64,000 bases of DNA. Source: Eupeodes corollae (taxonomy: Eukaryota; Arthropoda; Insecta; Diptera; Syrphidae). Made by a program: the position numbers and the translations under genes. Positions within the stretch are counted from its first letter, which is position 1. Each line of letters begins with the position of its first letter. Under the pieces are notes generated by a model, which ran no database searches, was not told where the DNA came from, and was given only the letters and a program-made list of their open reading frames with translations. Where the stretch lies: contig NC_079147.1 of assembly GCF_945859685.1 (NCBI RefSeq), forward strand, positions 169,491,174 to 169,555,173, given 5' to 3'. This document shows, in pieces, positions 41,471 through 55,400 of this stretch.

Positions 41471-43977
41471 TATTTAAATATATCTTTTATATACGGTTCG
41501 ACTACCAATGCATATTTTATTTTCCATCGAGTCTAATTAACTTACATCCACTGTATACGCCTGTTCTTCCTATATATATTTTGAACGCTGTACATTAATT
41601 GCGAATAATAAATTTTAAAAACCTACAATGCAGTTGAATCGTCGTTTCTTATGCTTTGCCGTAAAAGTATTATTGAATTCTTGATCATGTTAATGTAAAG
41701 CCATATGCATTTTTGTACTTCTAAAAGCCACCTTAAACATCTACATGTATCGGGTTGGAGGTTCGTACATACATATATGTTATTAGAAAAAAGCTATTAG
41801 TAAATAATCAAATTGTTTTTAAATTGATAACATTATTCACGCACTAACCGTCAATGATTGTTTTATAATGTGTGATGCGGTAAACGGATGTGGTATAGTA
41901 GTATAATTATATCAAATAATGTGGTTGTTAGTTATTTTTTAATTTAATTGTGTTTGTTTTTTAATTTTATTTAAGTTCTGCAATTTGTTTTTATTGTAGT
42001 TCTTTGTTGTATAACTGAAATAAGAAAATATTTAATTTCATAATAGATGTATTGAATTTCTTTTCAAGGTCATATCTATCTTTAAACTTAAATTCATCAA
42101 AAATGTTTTTGAAAAAAGGAAATTGATTGCATAGTTTTTAAATTAAGATAATTTTAAGCATCTATTTTTTGTTATTTTTGAATATTTGATTTCTTTTTTA
42201 GCTTATCCCTGCCTGCATTAGCATTTTGGTGCACCTTATACAAAACACGCTTCTTATATTTGGTACATTTTGCATAGTGGTCTATTGTTTATTCACTTAA
42301 CCATAATTTTTTTATATGTTTTTTGGGTTGGTAAGCTGTTAAAAAATCCAAATTTTCTAATTCCCCCCACCATCGCGGGCGCCACCATCTTTAAAAAACT
42401 GCTTAATTTTTTGACTTTTTCCTGTGTTTTCAAAATATCTTCTAAAATATTGGTTTGAGGAAAACAAAATCATCAGCATGGTGCGGGCCCTTCAAAACGA
42501 ATAAATGGATAAAATCTTGGTTCAGCAAACACTTTTTACATTAACGTTGCATAATATATATTGATAGAAGTTGAACCTTTTTGTTTTTTAATAAATTCAT
42601 TATTAAACAAAAAAAAACCTAGAAACTTCAAAAATATTTAAAAGATTGTATCTCAGAGTCTTGACCAATTTTTTCAAGATGGCGGATGTAAGCATTTATG
42701 GCAATTTGACTGGACTATATTCCTTTCTGTAATAATTTGCTTTGCTATATACATATAAATGAGCATTGTATAAAAATACATGGAACCTACATACATACAT
42801 ATATGTAACGAACTCATAAATAAGTATGCTTGCCTTTTTAAAATATTTTCGGGAATATTTTAAATTCAAGTTATTCACGCATCCTTCTTTCAGCCACGAA
42901 AACAACAATAACAAAGCCATTTAGAAAGCAATGACTCAGAATAATTGATATTATTCTCAGTCATAGATATTATACAATTCTAACTTTATTTTCCTTATAG
43001 AATGGCTGATAGGCAACCTGGAGGGGCAGAAACCTATTTTAAAATCGATTCCTTTCTCAATAACATAAATGTGCCTGGCCGCCAATCTATTTTTTTGTTT
43101 AAATAAATAACGACAGAACTCAACATAGTATACTTATCTATGAGGTACTTGATTTAATTTCTCTTTCAAAAGTCGGCATAATGGTTACGTTGTCGGACGG
43201 TTTGTATGTACGGTATGTATGTATATTAAACCATCTCCCCACGAAGTAAGTTTAAAAGTGTATACTCTTTCGTCCTTCATATTTATGGCCAATAAGATCA
43301 CCATTTAAATAACCTAATTTCGAGTCTTTCTCCTCTAATGGTTCATAAAAATAGACAAGCACAACAGCGGAAGTTAAAGGACAGGAAGTACATAGTATAG
43401 TTACACAGGTCTAGTACTGCTGTGTATACCTACTTAGAGAAAAGAACAAAAAAAGTAGTTGAAAAGTAGTTGGCCAGTAAATTCGTTATTAATGTTTACA
43501 GTGAGATAAAGTTAATTGTTTTATAGTCGAAACACACACGCTTTATATTGTTTACTGTCTTATATTGTGCGAAACAATTATGGGTGATCATACACAAGTT
43601 GGGTTGGTTGGTTGGCAATTTATTTTAAAACATTGGTCACCCAATCTCAGTTATTAATTTTGAATACAAGTTACTAAAAAACACAACTAATTCTTAATAC
43701 GTCAGTCCTTTGGCATGTCACAACCCTGAAAAACCATTTATTGGAGAAAACTTAAAAACTTAACTACAAGTTGTGATGTATATAGTTAAATATATACTAT
43801 CACTTTCATAATGCAGTGTTCTCCACTTTATTTAAAATAATAAGAAATTTTGTATGTAGTTTCATTCGTTAGTCCGTTATGTGTTATTTAAATTTAAAAA
43901 TCGTGTGAAATATCGCCGAGTCAACGTCAAATCCCACTCTGAATTTTAGTGTTGGTAATAAAGTTAGTTAAGCACGC
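41471..43977. other. AT-rich non-coding stretch
   Basis: About 2.5 kb with no recognised gene, element or structured RNA. Short frames only. Confidence 0.4.
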
Positions 43978-45168
43978 AAAGCGGCGCTGCATAAAAGGAC
44001 TAAAGCTGCTCATGAGCTCTATGAGCAGAAGAGGCGAGAGGAACACCGACTTTTCAGAAGGAAACTTGCCCTCTTGGCATGAGAAGCGTGCGGTCGAAGA
44101 TGTTAAGAGGTTTTAAAGCAGGAATGAAGTTAGAAAGTTTTATGAACAGGTGAAACGAAATTCACATGTACATAAAGCTAGAACCGAAGGCTGCAAAGAC
44201 GAAAGTGGAAACATCATAGTGGAACCGCAGTCAACGCTGAGGATATGGAAGGACCAATTCTTCAGACTGCATAACGGCGACGACGAACTGAATTCCGCTG
44301 TGAGGCAGGATAATCCATTCAACATAGAAGACGAAAGCCAACAACCCCGTCCTCCCGACTTAGACTTACTTAGAAGTAAAGATTGCCATATCTAAGTTGA
44401 AGTCTAATAAAGCCGCTGGAGCGGATGGATTGAATGCCGAGCTCTTTAAAGCAGCTGGAGATAAGTTGGTTAGGAGCATGCACCAGCTTATCTGAAAGAT
44501 ATGGATGAGGGAAAAACCGACACCGACGTCTTGGTCAAAACGTTACCATCGACAGACGTAACTTTGAGGTAGTCAAGGACTTTATCTACCTAGGCTCCGC
44601 TGTATGCGCAGAAAACAACACCAGCGCTGATATCAAACGCAGAATAACTCATGCTAACCGCAGTTTCTTTGGACTAAGAAAGCAATTGAGTGGTAAAGTC
44701 TTCTCTCGAGGGACCAAAGTGTCACTTTATAAGACCCTTCTCATCCCGTCCTGCTATACGGTGCAGAAGCATGGACTATGGACAAAAGCGGATGAAAGCA
44801 CCTTGAGTCGGTTCGAGAGAAAAGTTCTTCGTGTGATCTACGGTCCCGTATGCATCGAAAGGGAGTGGAGGAGAAGGTGGAACGACGAGCTGTACGGGCT
44901 GTACAGCAACGTAGACTTAGCCAGAAGGGTAAAAGTTCAACGACTAAGATGGCTGGGTCACGTAGAGCGCTTGGAAACCAATGCTCCGGCCCGGAAAGTC
45001 TTCGAATCCACACACACAAGACAGCGCAGTAGAGGAAGACCAATGGAAAGTAACCTTACCCAAATTGGAGCGCGAAACTGGAGACATCTAGCAAGGGACC
45101 GAGCTAGATGGAGAAGTTTGTTGTGTGAGGCCCTAGTTAACACAGGACTGTAGTGCCACCTTAAGTAA
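43978..45168 (+). pseudogene. RTE-like LINE, internally deleted copy
   Basis: The 5' part (43978-44510) encodes a decayed linker and RT start (ELYEQKRREEHRLFRRK, GCKDESGNIIVEPQSTLRIW, KSNKAAGADGLNAELFKAAG). At about 44515 the sequence jumps to the C-terminal region (QNVTIDRRNFEVVKDFIYLG onward), so the RT palm with the catalytic Asp residues is gone. The C-terminal frame 44686-45153 is open for 155 aa: KVLRVIYGPVCIEREWRRRW, DLARRVKVQRLRWLGHVERL, PARKVFES and RDRARWRSLLCEAL. It ends GGACTGTAGTGCCACCTTAA GTAAGTAAGTAA, the AAGT tail of the family. Confidence 0.9.
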
Positions 45169-45170
45169 GT

Positions 45171-47264
45171 AAGTAATAAATTTAGTTGCGGGTCGCACAA
45201 TTTGACGGAAATCATAACTGACCAGAGTTTGGGCTATGTTTGTTGTCTATACACATATGTTTAGCCAGTCAACACTTTTATTCATATTGACTTTGATTTG
45301 TTAAAATGTAGTTTGTTGATATTCCAAATTACAAAAAAAACATTAATCCTGATTCTAATCTCAAATTTCGTCTTTTGTCAGTCCTATGGCATTAGCCCTG
45401 TGTCAGGTATATTATCATATGCACCCGAATTTGTAGAATTAATTTAATAACTATCGTAAACAAAATATCCTCAAAAGTTACCCTTTTTTGTATATTCACC
45501 CTTATGTATGTATTTAGTATAGTAGGTACCTTACCTTTACATGTATAGTAAATATGTACGTCGTCGGATTTGATAAAGTGTCACGCACAGATAGCAGTAA
45601 CTAAAAATAATCTAATTAGAGAGTACCTTCTTCATTCTAGTTGCGTTATGGCTGTAAATTTTGGCGAACGCAGATAGACAAAGTTCTTATTATAATGCGT
45701 ATTGTGTCATAGGTAAAATCTTATTCAAATTCATTTGATGAATAGGTACTAACTTTTACTATCGAGGTAAACGTTTTAAGCCGTGAAAGAGGGCATTAGA
45801 CCAAATGTATCCTTATCTGAATAACTATTACGAAGTCTTACTTTTTGTCTTCAAATGTCGTTTACGTAATGTATATCCTTTTTTATGTTGTTTGCTTTTT
45901 TTTCACTCTTATTAACTCCTTGAAATATCTTTTTTCGAACATTTTTTGTGAGTTTCTTTTCATTCGTTATTCTTATTTTTGAAATAAAACATTATAGAAG
46001 CCGCTGCCGCACGCCTTTAGGGGTGTTAAAACTTATATTATAGTATAAGTTAGCAATTATGTTTTGTTTTAAGAAAGTGCCAGATAAGTTTTATGAATTT
46101 TATCTTTGTTACATGTTTTTGTACTTGATGTAAGGTATATGCACATGAGTGTTTCTTGTCGTTCTTATCAAATTGTATGTATATTTTATGGTATAAAAGA
46201 CTATTTGGTTTTGGTTTGATAGGAGAATCGGCCTTTATATGGGTGTTCCAATGATGTATAATTGTACATACATTACGAACGTTAGTACACATAAAATAAT
46301 AGAATAATGTGCACATGTAGCTATGGCTTCAGTAATTTTTACTCAACACTAGGTTTCTGAATATCAGTTGGTACAGAAAAAGGTGTGTAAGAATGTAAAT
46401 TCCTATGTACTTCCATTCGACACTCATTACTTAAAGTTTTATTTAAGTAAATTTTAAAAATGTTATCCAATAAGAGTTATGTTGTATTTAAGTTTTACTG
46501 TTTTGGCCATAATGGGCAAGAGTACGATAACTCAAGTGACAAGATATTATAACGGTTGTGTATAGAACAGTTAAAAACAAGCATTTTTTACTATGTGGGG
46601 GGGGGATCAATTTAAAAAAAAATATAATTTAAAATAGAAACAAATAGTTAAAAAATAACGGTAATACTTACAATTAAGTAGAATACATTTTTTTAAAGCC
46701 AACATTCTGTTCTATTAACTATTTTATAATTCAAGTCAAAACTATGTCTATTTTTAGAAAAAAATAATTTTAAATTCAATATTTGAGTAAAAAAAGTTTA
46801 AAAAAAGATTTAAAGTGTAATTTTTCAATACTTCATGATTATCTACTATTGTTTTTCTTTTAGAATTTCTTACTCTTATTTGTTTTTGACCAAAAACTAG
46901 ATTCCCTAACAAAATTTAATAAGAGCATTTTTTTTTATTTTTATTTCAAGCTTTAGATTTCTTACCGTACATCAAGGAAAATATTCAGCAGACTCATTTT
47001 TACACTTCAGAATTTTCAGAAAGTAGTTAGCTTATAGCAAGCGTCAAAGAATGTATACAAACTCAGCGAAAGTAAGGGAGGCAGTGAAAAGATATTTCTG
47101 TTATAATTTATTATTTATATTCTGTGTAATGTGGTTTTTTGATTGGTTGATTGGGAATGAAAACAAATTTAAAAAACACACAATAATACAAACAAAAATT
47201 AGAAAATAACCTTTTTGTGGTTGACAATTATCAGAAAAATTAAGGTTTTACCTATTCTTTTCGA
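45171..47264. other. AT-rich non-coding stretch
   Basis: About 2.1 kb without recognised features, except a run of ten G at about 46597-46606. Confidence 0.4.
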
Positions 47265-47945
47265 ATCATTTTGAGTGGGTGGTTTTTTTTACCATAGCAA
47301 TTAAAAAAATGTTAACCACTGACGCTAGCGACTTGAGATAAATTTTATATTAAATATTGTAACGTGATACCAAACTAGTATACTTTTGGGAAAAAAAGCG
47401 TTTTTTGTAAATAAAAAAAATTGAAAAAAAAAATATTTGTCCCCCCGAATATTTTACGAACAAAAATATCTAAAAAATAATTGTATGCAATGAAAAATAA
47501 CGTTTTTAACATCTGGTAAAATTATAAGAAAAATCGAATTGACAGTTTTTGTACAAAAAATAAAAACCTAAAAATAAAATACTATAACTTGGTAACAATT
47601 TACTGTCAACTAAAATATCTTTTCAAAAATTAAAAACATTGGCTTCAAACTAATTTTATCTCACAGAAAATATTATTTTCGACATTCAGCTAATTTTTAT
47701 AAAAATCCAACAGTCTGTTTTTATAAATTTTAAAAATTAAAATCTATAAAAAATAGTTCCAAATAGTACTAAAATATTTAAAAATTGTTTTTTACTAAAA
47801 TGTAAAAAACAATATTAAAAAATAGATTTTGAAATCAAAGCATTTAATCATATGCAAAATATATTTTTTAATGTTTACATTTTTTAGAAAAATTTAACGG
47901 AATGGGAAGTTATCAGTGAGGGTCGCATTCCAGCTTCTTTCGTTT
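47265..47945 (+). mobile_element. Repeat family R1, second copy
   Basis: Matches the inner part and end of 31765-33010: GTGGGTGGTTTTTTTTACCA TAGCA, TATTGTAACGTGATACCAAA, GAAAAATCGAATTGACAGTT TTTG, and the end GGGAAGTTATCAGTGAGGGT CGC. It has about two of the ~173-bp units. The 5' part with the TACGTCCG stretch is absent here. Confidence 0.75.
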
Positions 47946-49279
47946 TAATATATATTAAAAATACATTCATATTCAAATAACAGCTTTAATAGTCACTTAT
48001 TTTAAAACTCGTTTTAGTAGCTGTGATGTTAGCACCATGCAAATAAATCGTTGTTAATGTGTAAGTTTGTTGATCTTAATTCCTAAATTAAATTTCCTAA
48101 AACTTTATTAGCATTTTTTGTAACGTGATTAAACTTAAATAATTAATTACAAGAGAAAAACATACAAAACCATTTTAAATAACCGTGTAAATGAAAAAAA
48201 TTAATTTCAATTTACATATTTATGAATAAAAGTGTCATTTTAGTTAAAGTGAACTTTGAAAAGCTCTAGAAAATCAGTAGTTTAAAATAATGAAAAATTG
48301 AAATAATTGAAAATGTTGCTCCAATTTTGGAGAAAGTACTAATTTTGAATCATTTTTTCCATTAAACCAAGTTAAGACAAGACTATAATTTAATTTTTTT
48401 TATTAAAAAATGATTTTGTTGTATAATGCCCTTTTTCCTTAGAATGCAAAAAGCTAATTCACTATCTGTGATTAGTGGAAATATAGTTTATAGTAACTCA
48501 ATTACACTATCTCTAGCCATTTGTCCGTTTTTTGAAAAAAAAAATTATGAGGTGAGGAGGATTGTAGGTTCTTAAATTAATGTAGTTACTGTTTTGGTTT
48601 AATACATTATTTTAACAAAATTATTCCCTAGAAACTGCCTTTATCTACGCAACAACCTACCAACCTAAACAGATAATATCGTACTTATTCATGTACCTAT
48701 TTAAACCCTGGACCTATCTGCTTCCAAAAGGATATGTATAGGAAAATATGTTTGCAAATAGGAACATATGCATAAATTTTCAATTTTTTTTTAAATTTAA
48801 CACATTTGTTTCGCACTGCAAAATATTAAAGAAAAAAGTCTGAAGTTGACTCTTTGACGTAAAAATGACGTCATTTGTGGACCTACAATTAAAAACTACA
48901 CAATAATTAGGTACCACAATAAAATTGTAACAATGTTGACATTTCTTTCACACCCTAATATAAAAAAAAATTACGTTGGCTTAAATAAATATTATTTTTT
49001 CTAATGGTGCGATAGTCAACGTCTAAAGCAGTGACGCTCTAAACGTTGACGGTGCGTTGATACAGAAAATTTAGATGCTTCTCTGCAATAGATAGGTTTG
49101 TTCGTTAATGTATTATATTTTGATGGTTATGTTTAATGTTTTTTAATGTATCTGATATGACTTTTGAATGTTTCATGTAAAAATAGCTGTGAAAAAGCAT
49201 TAGTCATTGTCTTAACAATTGAAGGAAATTATCTTCGTTAATTAAATAAGTGGCATTCTGTTTTGGACTTCATTGCCTC
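47946..49279. other. AT-rich non-coding stretch
   Basis: No recognised gene or repeat. Contains AACGTCTAAAGCAGTGACGC TCTAAACGTTGACG near 49020, a small partial dyad of unknown meaning. Confidence 0.35.
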
Positions 49280-49475
49280 TATTGTAAAATTCGTATAAGA
49301 GTTTCGGGAAGTTATGAGCCAATTTTTCCAAACAAAAATTTTTTCTACCAAAAGTTATGATATTGGTTTTGGGACCGAACTGGTGTTTTGGAAATTTTGA
49401 TATTTCTCGATGGATCAAAGACCGTATATGATTAAGTCATCTTTTTTAGAGAGATGCATAAGTGGGCGTATGTTT
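49280..49475 (+). repeat. Repeat family R1, 5' end fragment
   Basis: GGGAAGTTATGAGCC...TTGGGACCGAAC...GAAATTTTGATATTTCTCGA...TTTTTTAGAGAGATGCATAA parallels the start of R1 at 31780-31885 (GGAAGTTATTG, GGGTCCGATT, GAAAATTTTGACATTTCTCG, TTTTTAGAAAGATG). Confidence 0.55.
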
Positions 49476-51263
49476 CTGCTTTCTTAAATTAAAAAAAAAA
49501 TCAACTGACATTTTTTTAAAATCAAAGAAACTTTGTCAGCACTGTTTGAAAATGCATGGGTACCTATTAAGTAATCTGGATAATCTTTCAATTTTTTACC
49601 TCACAATCTGATGAATGAATCCTCACAAATGTTACTACTTTACATTCATCTGCCATTTCAAGGATACACACAAAAACTCGCAAAAAAACACCCTCATAGC
49701 AATACACTTCACTCACTAAGTGCAATTAAGTTTTGGTCTGGGCGATCAAAAATCCACAACCAACTCCTAAAACAGGCTGCACTGTGCAATTTTCCTTAGC
49801 TTGCAAGTGAAAAAAAAATGTTCTTAAACACTGGATGGTGCAAATTGCTCACATGCCTCATACAGCTGTACTCACTATCTACCTACCCAATGGCTATGGG
49901 TAGTTGTTTCGTTTTTAATCCTGCTTAAAAGCTGGAACAGCAACTAGATGACTCCCAAAACTCAGGAGTATATGCAAGACCAGAACTAATACCAGTGGTA
50001 GTTGGCGGCCAAAAGGACATTTTACGAATTGTTGGCTTTTCGTTGTGCAATTAAGTGTCGTTGCACTTAAGGAAAAGTGCGGGGGATTCGAAAAGAACAT
50101 CAGGGCTCCAAGAACAAAGTAGCATTCGCTTCGTTTAATTAAAGTCGTCTTTGTCCAGATGACTGATGTGGTTTTTTTGTCAAATGCATTTTCAGATACC
50201 AACGAATTGCAAAAAGTTCAGCTGCAGACATGGAAGCTGAACGATACCAAAGAAAAAAAAAATAGACGTAAGCGAAATAGATTTCAACGTTAATGAAGGT
50301 GAGCGTAATAAATTTAAATCCTAGAACCAACGACAACGTTGATTACGATGACGTTTAAAGAGAGTGGGTACAATTTTTCTTGCAATAATTTGTATATGAT
50401 TTTATGACGCTATCCAAAGGTTAATGACCTTAAAGTATTCTCCTTAAGGTGTTTAACTTTTTAAAGTTTTAATTGCAATCATAAACAGTTGGAGCCTTTA
50501 GTACCTACAATGTGGAGGTGGAAAAACATTGGAGTGAAGAGACTGCACATAATTTAAATCAAGTTTAACTGATTCCAGAAGGCCTAAGTATTTAAATGTA
50601 AAGCGGTTTATCAGCTGAATCCAACAAGAGATTCCTTAATATTATGTATATAAAAGTGCATAGATTTGTAAGTGGGCACTTGCGGAATATTAAGAGATAG
50701 CTTAATAGATAGATAGCCCGTACATAAGATATACGTACATATCTTATAATAAATAATTTCATATGAAATACTTAAAAATTTGTGTATAAACACTGTTTTT
50801 TTCTCTTGTCTTTGAAAAATATTATAATTTATTTTTGAAATATTAGAAAAAAGGAAAAATGTATAAACAAATGTTTCCATATGTATTATTTAATACCTCG
50901 TCAAACTATTAATTCTTTCTACAAGTCGTTTGTAAACTTGTCATGGTCATTTTTGAAATACATTTTTTATTGTTTGGAAGGCATGTTTTGTGAAAATTAG
51001 ATGAGAATGTTCAAAGTTATGAGCCAAACTTTATAATTTTATTTAAACAAACAATATATCTAAACGGTCAATACCCGAGACACGACATAGGGTATCCTAG
51101 CGTAGTACCAACAGATTAGAGATTTTGAACCGCTGGATATTTTATTATTATTATTATTATTTTATTTATAGTAAAATTTTCTTTGTTTTTTAAATGTCTA
51201 CGTTTAATTTTAAGAAAAAAACTTACGTGCCAGTTTTATGTGGTCGATTTTGTTTTAACGAAT
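49476..51263. other. Non-coding stretch, partly less AT-rich
   Basis: Positions 49600-50340 have a more balanced composition and several frames of 60-95 codons on both strands, but none carries a domain I recognise. An (ATT)n microsatellite lies at about 51146-51165. Unassigned. Confidence 0.35.
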
Positions 51264-52244
51264 ATACTTACTTACTTACTTACTTAAGGTGGCGCTACAG
51301 TCCGGGGAGGACCTGGGCCTCAACCAACAAGCGTCTCCAGCCAGCTCGGTCCCTACCTAGCTCGGTCCCTCGGGATTGGATTCGAAGAACTTCCGGGCTG
51401 GAGCGTTGATGTCCATCCGCTCTACATGACCTAGCCATCTAAGCCGTTCTACTTTAATTCTGCTAACTAGGTCAGTGTCGTTGTACAGCCCGTACAGTTC
51501 GTCGTTATATCTTCTCCTCCATTCTCCATCTATGCGTACGGGACCAAAAATCACCAGAATAATTTTTCTCTCGAATCATCCTAAGACGCTCTCATCTTTC
51601 TTTGACAAGGTCCAGGCCTCAGCGCCATAAATGAGAACCGGGATGATGAGTGTCTTATAGATGGTGATTTTACATGCTCGAGAGAGGACTTTACTTCTCA
51701 ATTGCCTTTTAAGTCCAAAGAAGCAGCGATTTGCAAGAGTTATTCTTCGTTTGATTTCAGCGCTGGTGTCGTTGTCTGCATTAATAGCGGTGCCTAGGTA
51801 GACAACGTCCTTAACTACCTGAAAGTTATAGCTGTCCATGGTGACGTTTTGTCCAAGACGTCGTCGTTCAGTGTTCTTTTTTGATGACAGCATATACTTG
51901 GTCTTGCCCTCATTGACCACTAAACCCATCTTCTTCGAAATCACGCTTTTATCTTCCAATTATGTCAATATCATCTGCGTAACCGAGTAATTGGATGGAC
52001 CTTTGGAAGATTGTGCCTCTAGCGTTGACGGTTGAGTTTTGCACCATTCTTTCCAGAACGATGTTGAAGAAGTCGCATGATAGTGCATCACCTTGTCTAA
52101 AACCTTTTTTGACATCAAATGAATCGGTAAGATCTTTTCCGACCTTGATAGAGCAGCGTGCATTCTCCATCGTCATTCTGCACAATCGGATAAGTTTGAC
52201 AGGGATGCCAAAACTAGACATTGCTCGGTAGAGCTCTTTCCTAT
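51264..52244 (-). pseudogene. RTE-like LINE, 3' half (RT palm to tail), split by a gypsy element
   Basis: Minus strand. MSSFGIPVKLIRLCRMTMEN and FDVKKGFRQGDALSCDFFNI are followed by LLGYADDIDIIGR with an intact YADD (52221-51949). Another frame then gives GLVVNEGKTKYML and VVYLGTAINADNDTSAEIKR up to EAWTLSKKDES (51959-51576). A third gives IFGPVRIDGEWRRRYNDELY (51554-51357). The 3' tail is (AAGT)n, seen on the plus strand as CTTACTTACTTACTTACTTA AGG at 51264. At least two frameshifts make it inactive. The 5' half is at 56970-58905. Confidence 0.93.
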
Positions 52245-52421
52245 TGAAGTGTATTCAAAGAGATGTGTGCTGTTTGGTTGCTGATATAATACTATTCTTT
52301 ATTCATTGTTCTCTCTTACTTACTAATAAATGACATCTATTTGTTAACTACATAAGGTTGGGTGCGTTCACTTTATCATAACACACAATTTAATCTATGG
52401 TGCGTTTATGAATACATTACA
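52245..52421 (-). repeat. mag-like element 3' LTR
   Basis: 177 bp, the same as 56788-56964 as far as I can compare. Preceded on the plus strand by the target duplication CCTAT. Confidence 0.95.
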
Positions 52422-52431
52422 ACTCCCTACT
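52422..52431 (-). other. mag-like element polypurine tract
   Basis: In sense orientation GTAGGGAGT lies directly before the 3' LTR (TGTAATG...). Confidence 0.7.
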
Positions 52432-52483
52432 AAAGTTTTTTATATACATAGTTTCAAATTAACTAAATTATGCCATACAAATT

Positions 52484-55400
52484 TTAGACTAAATTACTTC
52501 GATATTGATCAGCAATGCTCGCTTTTGCAATGCTTGCAGTCTCTCGAATTGGTCGACTTGATGATGGAACGTTGCGAGTTTTTTCAATAACTTTTTCGTT
52601 TAAATCGTCTTCGTTCGAATCAAGTGCATCGTTGACTGGTTTAACTACCTCTTCCCCTTTCGATGGCACTGCGTGAACATCTATTGTATCGGGAGTACTT
52701 CTCCTTAAATTCGTATGTTCTCGTGTTTGCTGAGTCTCCTGTTTGATGGCCGCTGTACTCAATTCAGGTGTAACATCTTGACTTGTGCTTATTTCACGAA
52801 TTTGATTCAAATGCCTTTTTATTTCTCTCCCGTTTTGAGTAATTACGCAACCATAATTTCGAGGACCAAATTTTTCTTTAATTTTCGCTGGTGTCCAGCT
52901 TGGCTTGTTGGGATTGGTATAGTCACGAATGTATACTTTATCACCAATCTCAAATGCTACTTCTCTTTTACCTCGAAAATTCGATATATTTTTCTTTTGG
53001 GCTTCAACAATGCTTTCCTTTACCAAAGGTGGTTTCAACAATGTAAAACGTGATTTTAATGTTCGGTTTAACATGACTTGTGATGGAGAAACTCCCGTGG
53101 TGCAATGCACACTAATGCGGTAATCGAATAGAAATATATTCAAAAAATAATCGAAATCGATTGGTTTTTTGTCTTCCAAGTTGGCTAAGAGTGACTTTTT
53201 TACTGTTTTTACGGAATTTTCTGCTTGGCCATTTGTAGCCGGATGGCCAGGTGCAGTAAAAATATGTTTGATATGATTATTTTTAATAAATTCCGCGAAT
53301 TCATTTAACGTAAATTGCCTTCCGTTGTCACTGACAATTATATCGGGTAAACCGTATCTACAAAACGTTTCTCTCAGAAATTTGATAGTGCATGCCGATG
53401 TAATCGTTTTTGTTTTAAACACCTCAATCCATTTTGAAAAAGAATCAATAATTATTAGCAAATAATATCCGTGAATTGGACCTGCATAATCAATGTGAAT
53501 TCTTGACCATGCATGATCCGCTGCGTTCCATGGAATCAATGCACTTTTTTCTGGACTGGGCTGTTGTAATCTGCATGCGTGACATGATTTAATTAAATCT
53601 TCAATGTCTCTATCGATTTTGGGCCACCAAATGAATGAACGGGCTAATGCCTTGGTTTTGACTATACCTAAATGGGATTTATGTAAATCCAACAAAATTT
53701 GTTTTCTTAATTTGTTAGGGATAATGCTACGGTAACCCCATAATAAACAATTGGATTCGACCGATAATTCATTACCCTTATTTTTATACGGAATAAATTC
53801 TTCACCTGTTAAGGTCGACACTGTACCACTTTGAACAGCGTCTATTAATTTGGACAAAACTTTATCTCTTCGTGTTTCAATTTGAATATTTTTGAAACTT
53901 AATTGAAGTTGATTATTCGAATTAATAAAGTTAATATAATTTGCCTGTTCAACATCAATAAAATTGATAAATTTATTTTCGCTCGCGGAATCATTTTCAA
54001 ATTTGACCTGTGGTATGCGTGATAAAGTGTCAGCGTGATTCAATGAACCCTTAACATGACGTATCTTGAAGTTAAAACCAGACAAAATGAATGCCCACCG
54101 TTGCATTCTTGCAGCCGCCATCAAAGGAATGCCTTTGTGCTCTCCGAATATTGAAATTAATGGTTTATGGTCAGTTTGCAAAATGAAATTAATGCCTATC
54201 AAATATTGATATAATTTAGTTACGCTAAAAACGATGGCAAGGGCTTCTTTTTGGATTGTACTATAATTTCGTTCTGCTGGAGATAATGAACGTGAAACGT
54301 ATGCTACTGGTTTGAGCTCACCATTTTCAAACTCATGTGATAAAATACCAGCCACTGCTGTATCACAAGCGTCTGTTGTTAAAATAACTGGTTTTTCTCT
54401 GTCAAAATGAACTAACACTTGGTCACCGGTTATCTCCTTTTTTAACAATTCATATGCAGAATTCGTGGCGTCATTCCAATGAAATTTAGTGTCTTTTCTC
54501 AATAACTTATAAAAAGGTTCCATTTTTTGTGCAAAATTTGGAACAAATTTGGAGTAAAAATTTACCATTCCAATGAATGCCTTAACTTCAGATACATTTG
54601 TAGGTATTGGTGCGTGAAGCACGCTTCTAATATTGGTGTCGTTTTTCCTTAGGCCATTTTTGTCAATGGTAAAACCTAAGTACGAAATTTCTTCCATAAA
54701 AAATATGCATTTCTTAGGGTTCAGTCTCAATCCAACAGATTGTAATTTACCTAAGACGATCGTTAATGTTCTGCTATGGCTATGAGTGTCTGGCCCAGTG
54801 ACGACAATATCGTCCATAAAATTTATGCAGTTAGGTATACCACGTAACAATGTTTCAATGGTTTTTTGGAAGATAGCCCCCGCTGGTTTTATGCCAAAAG
54901 CTAATCGCTTTACTCTAAATAAGCCTAAATGTGTACTAAGAGTACAAAGGTTTTGGGATTCATGGTCTAATTCTAACTGATTGTACGCATTCGATAGATC
55001 CAATTTACTGAACAACTGTCCACCCTGCAGCGAAGCGAAAATCTCCTCGATACGGGGCAATGGATATTTGAAATCTACCAAAAATTTATTAAGAGTGACG
55101 CTAAAATCACCACAGATGCGTAAATCACCATTTGGTTTCATCACTGGCACAATCGGTGTTCCCCAATCAGCGTTATCGACTGGTTCCATCATACCAGAAT
55201 CACAAAATTCATTTAGTTTTTGTTCAACAATTGGTTTCCATGCGAACGGCAACGCACGCGGTTTCCAAAAAATTGGTTTCGTGCCCGGCATGACCTCTAA
55301 ATGTACTTTCGCGGTGGTAAATTTACCTAAACCTTCTTCAAAAACTTCACTAAAAGTCGTTTTTAATTTTTGAACAATTGTATTATAAACATTTGTATTA

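Noticed and set aside
42270..42458. 62-codon forward ORF
   Set aside because: Short, no motif and no context; typical of AT-rich non-coding sequence.
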